Source of the DNA: Chloroflexota bacterium
GTDB lineage: Bacteria; Chloroflexota; Chloroflexia; Thermomicrobiales; JADLAZ01
Direction: 5' to 3'
DNA: 37,456 nt
NCBI GenBank assembly: GCA_020849725.1
Contig: JADLAZ010000025.1
Coordinates: 1 to 37,456 of the forward strand
Under the pieces are notes generated by a model. The model saw only the letters and a list, made by a program, of their open reading frames with translations. It made no database searches and was not told the origin of the DNA. A program made the translations under genes and the position numbers. How positions within the stretch are numbered: position 1 is the stretch's first letter; each line of letters starts with the position of its first letter. This document shows positions 6,538 through 14,316 of this stretch, in pieces.

Positions 6538-8775
6538 TCAGGTCGCGCCCGTGCCGACCAGGGTCACGTTCTGCGACGGCGCGTAGTGGCTGCGGAATGT
6601 GCGCTGATCGACCGCCTGCCCGTCCTTGACGACAGTGCGAGTGATGGACACATCCATGCCGTCACGGGCCGACTCGACCTGCACCCGGCGGCCGACCGGC
6701 AGCGAGTCGTCCTCGCGCTCGACCGGCGTCGGGTCATGCGGGGTGACGTTGCTGATCTGCGGGCCGGCGATGCGCACGTCCCAACCTGGGTTCACACCGC
6801 GCAGGGTGATGCGCATGTTCTGACCATCGTAGCCCGTTTCGAGCGCGATCCAGTGGCCGGTGGTGTTGCGGAAGGTGAAGTCGAGGCCGTAGTCCTCGTC
6901 GACGGTGGCGTCGAGGCCGGTCATGCCGGAGGGCGCCTGGCCGTAGGTGGGGATCCAGTAGAAGTGCCAGTTGCGCTCTCCGATCGGCACACCCGACCGG
7001 AAAGCAGCATGAAACACGGTCGTTGCTACCTGGCAGATGCCGCCGCCGACCGATGGCACCGTCTGGACTGCGCCGTTGGTTAGGACGATGCCGTAGCCGG
7101 TGCGGTAGCCGCTGGCCGTGTTGACCCGACCGACCGCCCGGTTGAATGAGAACAGCTCACCGGGCGGCACGAGCGTGCCGTTGAGGCGCTGCGTGGCGAG
7201 TTCGACGTTGTGCTTGCGCTCCGGCAGCGAAAAGCCATAGTAGGTTGTGCCAGTGGCCAGCACGTCGCGGATGACGATCTGGCTCGGATCGGCCGCGCCC
7301 AGCGGTGTGGTCACGACCGTCACCGGCAGCGTCACTGCCGTTGTGTCGGCGTGCAGCACACCGTCGCTGAGGGTCGTCAGTGCGGCAGCCTCGTCGAGTC
7401 GGCGGCCCTGGAGCGGCTCGGCGGTCTGCGTCACCTTGCCGCCGAGGTACTTGAAGACGGGCGCGCGCGCCTCGCGGTTGACCTGGCGGGCCAGCGCCGA
7501 CAGGAGGGTGTCGGCGGCATCGCGGTTGATAGCCAGGTCGGCCTTCGTCGCCGCCTCCGGTCGGGGCGTGACGCTCAGGAGAGCGGCCAGGTCGGCGCGA
7601 GTGAGCGTCTGGGTGATGTTGGCGGCGCTCACCTTCACCGGCCGGTCGAGCAACCGTGCCACCTGCGCCCGGACCGGCTCCAGGTCGGCCGTCACCACCG
7701 CCGGACGCACCGTGCTGGTCACCAGCGCTGCCTCGTGCCGGCCCTCACCCACGGCGCGGTTGATCGCCGCGACACTCGCCGCCACCTCGACGGCGACGCC
7801 GTCCGCGTGGGGCATCAGACGGGGCGCGTTGTCCTCGATGGCCAGCTCGGCGTCGCGGCTGGGTCGGTTCACCTCGTCAGCCGCCCGCTGCACTATCCCC
7901 GCCAGCCGGCCCTCGTCAAGCGCGACCGGGCGGTGCTCGTCGCCGGTCAGCACCAGCAGGGCGACCAGGTCGGCCGGGGCCACCGTCCACACGCGTCCAT
8001 CAGCCACGGCGCTGGTGAGCCGCAGCGGCTGGCGCAGCAGCGCATCGGCGGCGTCCTTGACCGAACCGAAAGCGGTTTCGGTCGTCACCGGCGGCAGGTC
8101 CTGCAGCGGCAGCGTCACCGGCTCGGTCGACAGCGCTGCGGCGCGCGCCTGCACCGCTCGCGTCGCGGCCGTGAGATCGACCATCTGACCGGCGCGGGCC
8201 GGCGAGATCGCCAGTCCCCGCTCGGCGCTGACGTGCAGCGTCGCGTCGACGGCCGGGCGGTTGACCTCGCGCAGCAACGGCGCCAGCGCCTGGAGGAGGG
8301 TGGCCTGATCGACGCTGCCAACCGGTTGGAGAACCTGTGCGCGACGGCCGAGCGGCGACCAGGCCGCCAGGCGCTCGGCTGGCGAGCCGTCTCGGCCGAC
8401 GCGCAGGGCCTCTTGCACCATGGCCGGCACGTCGTAGCGCACGCCAGCGTCGGCCGGCGTCACGGGCAGCCGCGCGGCGCCGGCCTGCACCATCAGCGGC
8501 GTCGCGGTATAGCTGGCCAGGCGAGCGCCGACCGCGGCGCTGGCGTCGGCCTCGGTCAATCCGCCCAGCTCGACGCCGGCGATGGAGATGCCGGGCAACA
8601 CCCGGTCACGGTAGGCGTAGACGTAGCTGGCGGCAGCGACACTCGCCAGCGCCAACCCCACCGCGACGACACCGGCCAGCAGCGCCAGCGGCCACCAGCG
8701 CGACGAGCCGGCCGCACCGGCGGCCGGGGCGAGCAATGGCAGGGGGGAGGTCTTCTGATCGGACAGTTGCACCAT
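6538..8775 (-). CDS. VanW family protein with peptidoglycan-binding repeats and a G5-like tail
   Basis: The 745-residue protein has a short cytoplasmic start and one membrane anchor at about residues 27-50. A long region of alternating repeats follows, resembling the PG_binding_4 domains that accompany VanW (for example VLPGISIAGVELGGLT and later related blocks). The VanW domain, at about 520-670, contains PPGELFSFNRAVG, SVGGGICQVATTVFHAA and GLDATV. The last 70 residues look like a G5 domain. It is predicted to be exported and bound to the cell wall. VanW was first noted in vancomycin-resistance clusters, but its biochemical role is not established and presence alone does not show resistance. 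It is transcribed just upstream of the ECF sigma/anti-sigma pair (81 bp gap). The ATG at 8775 was chosen because upstream frame is antisense-like and lacks similarity. Confidence 0.93.
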   Translation of the reverse strand: MVQLSDQKTSPLPLLAPAAGAAGSSRWWPLALLAGVVAVGLALASVAAASYVYAYRDRVLPGISIAGVELGGLTEADASAAVGARLASYTATPLMVQAGAARLPVTPADAGVRYDVPAMVQEALRVGRDGSPAERLAAWSPLGRRAQVLQPVGSVDQATLLQALAPLLREVNRPAVDATLHVSAERGLAISPARAGQMVDLTAATRAVQARAAALSTEPVTLPLQDLPPVTTETAFGSVKDAADALLRQPLRLTSAVADGRVWTVAPADLVALLVLTGDEHRPVALDEGRLAGIVQRAADEVNRPSRDAELAIEDNAPRLMPHADGVAVEVAASVAAINRAVGEGRHEAALVTSTVRPAVVTADLEPVRAQVARLLDRPVKVSAANITQTLTRADLAALLSVTPRPEAATKADLAINRDAADTLLSALARQVNREARAPVFKYLGGKVTQTAEPLQGRRLDEAAALTTLSDGVLHADTTAVTLPVTVVTTPLGAADPSQIVIRDVLATGTTYYGFSLPERKHNVELATQRLNGTLVPPGELFSFNRAVGRVNTASGYRTGYGIVLTNGAVQTVPSVGGGICQVATTVFHAAFRSGVPIGERNWHFYWIPTYGQAPSGMTGLDATVDEDYGLDFTFRNTTGHWIALETGYDGQNMRITLRGVNPGWDVRIAGPQISNVTPHDPTPVEREDDSLPVGRRVQVESARDGMDVSITRTVVKDGQAVDQRTFRSHYAPSQNVTLVGTGAT

Positions 8776-8850
8776 CGAGACCTGTACTCCAGCGCCAGCA
8801 GGGCGCGCTTGACGGACAGCCCGACCCATCCGTGGACGCAGCCTCCCAGC

Positions 8851-8879
8851 ATAGTAGCCGCTCGGCGGCCGAACGGCAA
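8851..8879 (-). promoter_or_regulatory. Candidate promoter of the VanW gene (TTGCCG-17-TACTAT)
   Basis: On the minus strand TTGCCG (8879-8874) and TACTAT (8856-8851) are 17 bp apart, about 76 bp upstream of the VanW start. TATGCT overlaps the -10 as an alternative. The same -35 occurs before larC and ychF in this window. Confidence 0.45.
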
Positions 8880-8950
8880 CGCTGGTGAACGAACAGCCGT
8901 CGCTGTCCAGACGCCACCGTCGGCGCTCCGGAGGCGTGGTTAGCCTGCGG

Positions 8951-10183
8951 TCACGGCGTGGCCCGCCGCGCGGCCTCGTAGACGGTTCGGAACGGCACAT
9001 CGTGCTCGCGCGCCAGGCGGGCGCAGTCGTCGTACTCGGGCACAGCGTCGAGCAGCGTGCCCTGCCACGCCTTGCGCTTGCGCCGCACTGGGCCGTAGAG
9101 CGTCTGGACAGTCTCCTCGGCACGATCGCTCTTGGTGCGACGGATCGGCAGGCTGCGCACGCCAAAGGTGGTCGTCTCGGTCAGCAGCAGGCGCTCCAGC
9201 GCCGCCTGACGCTCGGCCGGCGCGATCACACTGACCTGGACCGCGGGACGGTTCTTCTTCATCTGGATCGACGTGTAGAAGACGTCGAGTGCGCCGGCGG
9301 CGAACAGCCGATCCATGAGGTATCCGAAGACCTCGCCGGGCATGTCGTCGATGTTCGTCTCCAGCAGCATCTCGGCGCCGGCGGCCGGGTCGGCGTCCGG
9401 CGAGGCGACCGGCTCGGTCAGTTCGCCCAGCCACAGGCGCAGCGCGTTCGGCCAGGGCAATTGAAAGGTGCCGTAGCCGTAGCCGACGCGCTCGATCCGC
9501 ATCGGCGGCTGGCTAAACGTCGCCAGCGTGCCGGCGATGGCCGCGCCGGTCGGCGTCACCAGCTCGGCCTCGATCGTGGCGGGACGTGTGGCGGCGCCGG
9601 TGCGGGCGATCACTTCCAGTGCGGCTGGGGCCGGCAGCGGCAGCCGGCCGTGGCGGGTGTCGACGAAGCCATGCCCGAGCGGCAACGGTGCGGCATAGAC
9701 GCGCTCGATGCCGAGCAGGTGCAGGCCGATGGCCGCGCCGACGATATCGACGATCGAGTCGACCGCGCCGACCTCGTGGAAATGCACGTCCTCGACGGCG
9801 GCGCCATGCACGGCGGCCTCGGCCTCGGCCAGCGTCGTGAAGATGCGCAGTGCCGTCTCGCGCATCGGCGGCGGCAGGCGGCTGCCTTCGATCATGGCGC
9901 GGATGTCGGCCCAGTGGCGGTGGGCCCGCGTGTCGTCGTGGTGGTGTCCGTGCGCGTCATGGTCGTGCTCGTGACCAGTCGCGGCCGGGTCGATCTCGAC
10001 GCGCAGCCGCGTGCCGACGATGCTCGCCTGCGCCACCGGCTCGGTCGCGAGTCGGTACCCACCCAGGTCGAGCAACGCCAGGTGGTCGCGCAGCGCGTCC
10101 AGATCGAGGCCAGCGTCGAGCAGCGCGCCCAACGTCATATCCCCGGAGATGCCCGAGTAGCAGTCGAGATAGGCGATGCGCAT
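8951..10183 (-). CDS. larC: LarC: nickel insertion protein of the nickel-pincer cofactor pathway
   Basis: The 410-residue protein begins MRIAYLDCYSGISGDMTLGALLDAG in the LarC (formerly DUF111) family style. It has a His/Asp-rich loop around residues 70-90 (GHEHDHDAHGHHHDD) suited to nickel handling, then VHFHEVGAVDSIVDIVGAA and LVTPTGAAI. The C-terminal part carries ETNIDDMPGEVFGYLMDRLF and AGALDVFYTSIQMKKNRPA. LarC is a CTP-dependent cyclometallase that inserts nickel into the pincer precursor. In some lactobacilli it is split by a programmed frameshift; here it is one uninterrupted frame. ATG 10183 follows AGGAG. It is first in a minus-strand series larC, vanW, sigma, anti-sigma, larE, rrf2. 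Confidence 0.95.
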   Translation of the reverse strand: MRIAYLDCYSGISGDMTLGALLDAGLDLDALRDHLALLDLGGYRLATEPVAQASIVGTRLRVEIDPAATGHEHDHDAHGHHHDDTRAHRHWADIRAMIEGSRLPPPMRETALRIFTTLAEAEAAVHGAAVEDVHFHEVGAVDSIVDIVGAAIGLHLLGIERVYAAPLPLGHGFVDTRHGRLPLPAPAALEVIARTGAATRPATIEAELVTPTGAAIAGTLATFSQPPMRIERVGYGYGTFQLPWPNALRLWLGELTEPVASPDADPAAGAEMLLETNIDDMPGEVFGYLMDRLFAAGALDVFYTSIQMKKNRPAVQVSVIAPAERQAALERLLLTETTTFGVRSLPIRRTKSDRAEETVQTLYGPVRRKRKAWQGTLLDAVPEYDDCARLAREHDVPFRTVYEAARRATP

Positions 10184-10231
10184 GGGATGCTCCTGGTCGC
10201 GTCCGTCCCAGCGACGGCACGGACGGCGACG

Positions 10232-10260
10232 AGCATAGTAGGCTGGGATGTTGTCGGCAA
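10232..10260 (-). promoter_or_regulatory. Candidate larC promoter (TTGCCG-17-TATGCT)
   Basis: TTGCCG (10260-10255) and TATGCT (10237-10232) on the minus strand are separated by exactly 17 bp, about 50 bp upstream of the larC ATG. No operator-like repeat is obvious. Confidence 0.5.
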
Positions 10261-10479
10261 GCGACGGTGGACCGTCGGACCCGTCAGGGCGTGATCTTGA
10301 CCCGGCCTCGCGTCGACGCGCCATGCTGTGGGATTGTTGGAGTACCGATAGCAGGGAGCAGACACGTCGTGGTCACGAAAGCGCGATTGCATGAGCGGTG
10401 ACGATATCGGTGTTGCCAGCCGGGTAGTCATCGCTGAGCCGGACGGCGTTGGTAGTCGGCCAGCGTAGCCGCCCATGTC

Positions 10480-10911
10480 TCAGCCTGCCGCGTGCAGCCG
10501 CTCGACCAGCCGTCGCACCTCGCGCTCCAGTGCCGGCAGGGCGTCGTCGGCGGGCGTGAGATGCAGGTCTTCCACCTGCCAGTAGGTGACGCGCTCCGCC
10601 CAGTCAGGAAAGGCGCGCGTGAGCATCGGACGGTGCTCGTCGGCGCTGACGGCGATGACGAGATCGGCGGCGGCCAGGTCGGCCGGCGTGACCGCGAGCG
10701 GGTCGCGCGCTGGCTCAGTCAGGATGCCCCGCGCCCACAGCCCATCCAGCGCCAGCGACGAGATCGGGCCAACGTTCGCGGCCGTCAGCCGCAGCCCCCG
10801 CGAGTCGGCCCGCCAGCCCAGGCCGGTCTCGACGGCCAGCGCGTTGAACAGCGCCTCGGCGAAGCGGCTGCGATAGTAGTTGCCGGTGCAGAGAAAGAGG
10901 ACAGTGCCCAT
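10480..10911 (-). CDS. Low-molecular-weight protein tyrosine phosphatase-like protein
   Basis: The 143-residue protein begins MGTVLFLCTGNYYRSRFAEA. It has the P-loop C-x5-R (Cys-Thr-Gly-Asn-Tyr-Tyr-Arg) of low-molecular-weight phosphatases and ArsC-type reductases. It continues with SRGL, AADLVIAVSADEHRPML and YWQVEDLH near the position of the family's general-acid Asp. Length matches the family. Substrate class cannot be decided: the Asn-Tyr-Tyr loop is unlike classical arsenate reductase (Asn-Ser-Cys) and the resolving cysteines of ArsC are absent, so a phosphatase is favoured. ATG 10911 fits the family start; an in-frame ATG at 10932 is possible and neither has a strong ribosome site. It lies 96 bp downstream of nirK on the same strand. 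Confidence 0.88.
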   Translation of the reverse strand: MGTVLFLCTGNYYRSRFAEALFNALAVETGLGWRADSRGLRLTAANVGPISSLALDGLWARGILTEPARDPLAVTPADLAAADLVIAVSADEHRPMLTRAFPDWAERVTYWQVEDLHLTPADDALPALEREVRRLVERLHAAG

Positions 10912-11007
10912 CGTCGGACGATCGTACCGCATGGTCCGATCGTCCGCACGACGGCAGCCGGCGTCTGACCTGGGCACCCGGGTCTGTCACCAGCCAGGCG
11001 TCATGGC

Positions 11008-12591
11008 TCAGTGACCGTACTCCGCCTCGCCACTGCCCTCGATGACCTCGAAGACGCGTGGATTCGGCGGCCCCTCGACATCGAGGTACCCGACGTTCCC
11101 CTTCTGCAGCCGCCCGAGGCTGTGGTCCACCAGGACGTAGCGCCCGGGCACCTCCAGCTTGAACTCGACCATCGTCGCGCCGCCGGCCGGGACGAGCGTC
11201 GTCTGGATGTTGGTCTGCGGCTCGCTCGCCCCTTCCTGATTAACGCGGTCGAAGATCTCGCCGATGACGTGGAAGCTGCTGGTCAGATTCGGGCCGCCGA
11301 CGCCGAAGAAGATGCGCACCGTCTCGCCGACCTTGGCCTTGAGGGCGTGATCGCCGCTCAGCGAACCCGTGTAGCCGCTGAAGGCCACGTAGTCGGGGTC
11401 TTCCGTCAGCATCTTGTCCATTGAGTACTCGCGGTGGCCTTGTTGGTTGCGCTCGCCCTGCAGGTAGAAGTCACCCTGCATGACGTAGAACTCGTGGTCG
11501 ACCTTGGGCAGCCCGCCCTTTGGTTCGATGACCATCAGGCCATACATGCCGTTGGCCAGATGTTGTGCGACCGGCGCCGTAGCGCAGTGGTAGACATATA
11601 CTCCCGGGTTGAGGGCTTCAAAGCGGAACGCGGTCCGACCGCCGGGCTTGGTCTGGGTCACTTGCGCGCCACCGCCTGGTCCGGTCACGCCGTGCGAGTC
11701 GATGCTGTGGGTTACCTCGCTCTGGGCATTGTTGCGTAGCCAGATCTCCACGATGTCGCCTTGCATCGCCCGAATCATGGGCCCGGGCACCGTGCCGTTG
11801 AAGGTCCACATGGTCGTGGTGACCCCGTCGGCTAGCGTTGCCACTACCTCGGTGGTCTCCAGATCTACTTTGACGGTGGCTGGCTGGGTGCGCCCCAGCG
11901 GCGGGGCGATCTGCGGCCGCGGCAGAGGCCCGGCGGCCCTGGCCGGTTCCACGGTCGCTCGCGGCGCCACGTTTGCCGCCGGTTGGGCGGCGGTGCCTGC
12001 CGGGCTCTTGCCGTCGCCGATGGTGACTGTGCCCCTCATGCCGGCATCTTTATGACCGGGCACCTGACAGATCATCTCGAAGGTGCCGCTCGCCGTGGGT
12101 GTGAACTCGATGACCATCCGCTGCCCCGTGCCGGCCGCCGCATACGGGATGCCCTGCTTGGGCAGGCTGCCGGCCTGACTGGCCAGCTTTGCCGACAGTC
12201 CGGAAGGCACGGAGATGGTCTTCACCTCTGTGGTGAGGCCAGTGATCAGCCAGTCATGCTCCAGTGCGCCCTTGTTGTGAAAGGTGACCCGCACCGGCTT
12301 GCCGACCGGCAAAGTCACCGTCTTTGGCTCGAACGTCAGGTCGCCGGCCGTGATCATCACTTCGGTCACCTTGTCCAGGCTCGCTGTCGTCTGGCTGGCC
12401 GCAATAGCCGGCTGGCTGGTCGGAGGTGGTGGGGCGCCCTGGGGTGGGATCGCCGCGGCGGCAATCGACGTGACCGCTGGCCCGGGACGAGCAAAGGCCA
12501 CATCCCGCAGTGGTGTGACGCCGATGACAGTCCAGGCCAGCGCGAAAGCCATGACGCCGAAGATCACGGGACCCATCACCCTACGCGGCAT
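11008..12591 (-). CDS. nirK: Copper nitrite reductase NirK with N-terminal cupredoxin domain
   Basis: The 527-residue protein starts with an export signal or anchor (residues about 8-26). An added blue-copper domain (about 75-192) has ligands His112, Cys175, His180 and Met185. After a Pro/Ala linker comes the two-cupredoxin NirK core. Type 1 copper ligands are His295, Cys336, His344 and Met349. Type 2 ligands are His300, His335 and His490. The catalytic pair is Asp298 and His441 (SFHVIGE). All residues expected for nitrite reduction to nitric oxide are present. An N-terminal cupredoxin fusion is known in Hyphomicrobium NirK and probably acts as a tethered electron donor. The ATG at 12591 follows AGGAGAGG. 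No other denitrification gene is in the window, so detoxification or partial denitrification is as likely as a full pathway. Confidence 0.93.
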   Translation of the reverse strand: MPRRVMGPVIFGVMAFALAWTVIGVTPLRDVAFARPGPAVTSIAAAAIPPQGAPPPPTSQPAIAASQTTASLDKVTEVMITAGDLTFEPKTVTLPVGKPVRVTFHNKGALEHDWLITGLTTEVKTISVPSGLSAKLASQAGSLPKQGIPYAAAGTGQRMVIEFTPTASGTFEMICQVPGHKDAGMRGTVTIGDGKSPAGTAAQPAANVAPRATVEPARAAGPLPRPQIAPPLGRTQPATVKVDLETTEVVATLADGVTTTMWTFNGTVPGPMIRAMQGDIVEIWLRNNAQSEVTHSIDSHGVTGPGGGAQVTQTKPGGRTAFRFEALNPGVYVYHCATAPVAQHLANGMYGLMVIEPKGGLPKVDHEFYVMQGDFYLQGERNQQGHREYSMDKMLTEDPDYVAFSGYTGSLSGDHALKAKVGETVRIFFGVGGPNLTSSFHVIGEIFDRVNQEGASEPQTNIQTTLVPAGGATMVEFKLEVPGRYVLVDHSLGRLQKGNVGYLDVEGPPNPRVFEVIEGSGEAEYGH

Positions 12592-13189
12592 ATTGCCTCT
12601 CCTGTGTCAGCGAATCTCCATAGCGATCGTGTACCACCGTGCGCGACGGCTCAAGCGACAATGGCGAAGATCGAGCGACTCGATGTCGCGGCGCATCATC
12701 GCCGCAGCGCGCGGCCGGCACAGTATCATTCACTCCCTGGCGACGCCAGTGCTGGTTCACATCCGACGCCGGATGCGCCGTCTAGAAGGACCCGGGGACG
12801 GAAGCCGGCGCGCCGTGGCGCGAGTGCGTCGCCAGCACGGCGCTGTCCAGCGGCCTGTTCACGACCGCCAGTGGGATGCCGCTCAGCGCGTGGGCCAGGA
12901 AAGCCTCATGCGGAGCGTCAAACCGGGTCTGCCGCACAGCAGATGCCGATTGTCCACGAGCCTCTGCCAGGAGCTGATACACGGTCGCTGGCGCCTCCAC
13001 AAGCGGCGTGTGTGGCGCGCGTCGCGCCCGCGTTTCGGTCGATGCTGTCCGGCCTCGGATGTTGGACGACCCTTGCCGCGGGCCGGGGCGGCCGCTATCC
13101 TCGGTCGGGGCGCGCCCGGCCGGCGGCCGCCCGCGTTGTTAACCCGTCAGCCATCGCACCCGCCGGCGGGTCGGTTGCAAGGACAGTCA
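12592..13189. other. Divergent intergenic region of about 600 bp between nirK and ychF
   Basis: The region separates two divergent genes. It holds a plausible ychF promoter at 13073-13101. A 72-codon minus-strand frame (13000-12782) starts with GTG, has no clear ribosome site and shows no domain I recognise. No clear FNR/NnrR box was found by eye near nirK. Confidence 0.6.
13073..13101 (+). promoter_or_regulatory. Candidate ychF promoter (TTGCCG-17-TATCCT)
   Basis: TTGCCG (13073-13078) and TATCCT (13096-13101) are 17 bp apart, about 90 bp before the ychF ATG. The -35 is identical to those proposed for larC and vanW. Confidence 0.45.
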
Positions 13190-14293
13190 ATGCCGCTCCA
13201 CCTGACGATCACCGGGCTGCCGAACAGCGGCAAGACGACCGTCTTCAACGCGCTGACGCGCTCGGCGGCGCGCACCGGCGGGTTTGCCGCTGCGGGCGAG
13301 GTCAACCTGGCGACGGTCAAGGTGCCTGACGCGCGCCTCGACCGGCTGGCCGAGATCTTTCACCCGAAAAAGATCGTGCCGGCCGATGTGCAGTACGTCG
13401 ACGTTGCCGGCCTGGCTAAGGGCATGGCCGAGCACGGCCTCGGCGGGCAACTGCTCGGCCATCTGGCGCAGGCCGACGCCCTCGTCCACGTCGTGCGGGC
13501 CTTTATCGACGCCAGCGTGCCGCACCCAGAAGAGACCGTCGATCCGCTGCGCGACATCGAGACCCTCAACCTGGAACTGCTCTTCTCCGATCTCAGCATC
13601 ATCGAGAAGCGGCGGGCACGACTGCAGGCCAGCATCCCCAAGCTGCGCGGCCAGGAGCGAGACGCCTACGAGCGCGAGGCCGAGGTGCTGGCGCGGTTGC
13701 AGGTCGCGCTGGAGGCGGGCACGCCGCTGCGGCAGATCGAGCTGGCTGCCGACGAGACCAAGAGCTTGCGCGGCTTCGGCTTCCTGACCGCCAAGCCGAT
13801 ACTGATCCTGCTCAATCTGGGCGAAGATCAATTGGGCGCGGATGGCGCGGCCTTGCTGGCGACCGTCCGCGAGCGGTTCGCGGCGCCCCAGGTCGAGATC
13901 GAGGCGTTGGCCGGCCGGATCGAGATGGAGATAGGGCAACTGGAGCCGGCGGACGCCGCCGTCTTCCTGGCCGATCTCGGCATTGTCGAGTCGAGCCTGG
14001 ACCGGGTCATCCACCTCTCGTACGCGCTGCTGGGGCTGATTTCGTTCCTGACCGCCGGCCCCGACGAGTGCCGCGCCTGGACGATCGCGCGCGGCACCGG
14101 CGCACAGGAGGCGGCCGGCGTGATCCACACCGACCTGGCGCGTGGCTTCATCCGGGCGCAGGTCGTTCGCTACGATGACCTGATCGCCTGCGGCTCGCTG
14201 GCCGAGGCACGCCACCGGGGGCTGCTGCGCCAGGAGGGCAAGACCTACGTCGTCCAGGATGGCGACGTGATCGAGATTCTGTTCAACGTGTGA
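13190..14293 (+). CDS. ychF: YchF/OLA1-family redox-regulated ATPase/GTPase
   Basis: The 367-residue protein has an early Walker A, GLPNSGKTTVFNAL (residues about 8-21; the family prefers ATP). It then has a short switch region, YVDVAGLAKG (Walker B/G3), and VVRAF in place of the usual VVRCF. The coiled-coil region is rich in Glu and Arg (IEKRRARLQ). ILILLNLGED lies where the G4 motif (usually NVDE-like) belongs. A C-terminal TGS domain ends with VVQDGDVIEILFNV. YchF binds ribosomes and takes part in stress responses. The ATG at 13190 follows AAGGA. It is 23 bp upstream of the YfhO-like gene on the same strand, so they may be co-transcribed. Confidence 0.93.
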   Translation: MPLHLTITGLPNSGKTTVFNALTRSAARTGGFAAAGEVNLATVKVPDARLDRLAEIFHPKKIVPADVQYVDVAGLAKGMAEHGLGGQLLGHLAQADALVHVVRAFIDASVPHPEETVDPLRDIETLNLELLFSDLSIIEKRRARLQASIPKLRGQERDAYEREAEVLARLQVALEAGTPLRQIELAADETKSLRGFGFLTAKPILILLNLGEDQLGADGAALLATVRERFAAPQVEIEALAGRIEMEIGQLEPADAAVFLADLGIVESSLDRVIHLSYALLGLISFLTAGPDECRAWTIARGTGAQEAAGVIHTDLARGFIRAQVVRYDDLIACGSLAEARHRGLLRQEGKTYVVQDGDVIEILFNV

Positions 14294-14316
14294 CCGGGTA
14301 GGGAGCGGGATGCGCC

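Noticed and set aside
7210..8943. 577-codon plus-strand frame
   Set aside because: It is antisense to VanW, whose domains are clear, and has no recognisable similarity.
12782..13000. 72-codon minus-strand frame between nirK and ychF
   Set aside because: It starts with GTG, has no ribosome site and shows no domain I could name. It could be real, but support is insufficient.
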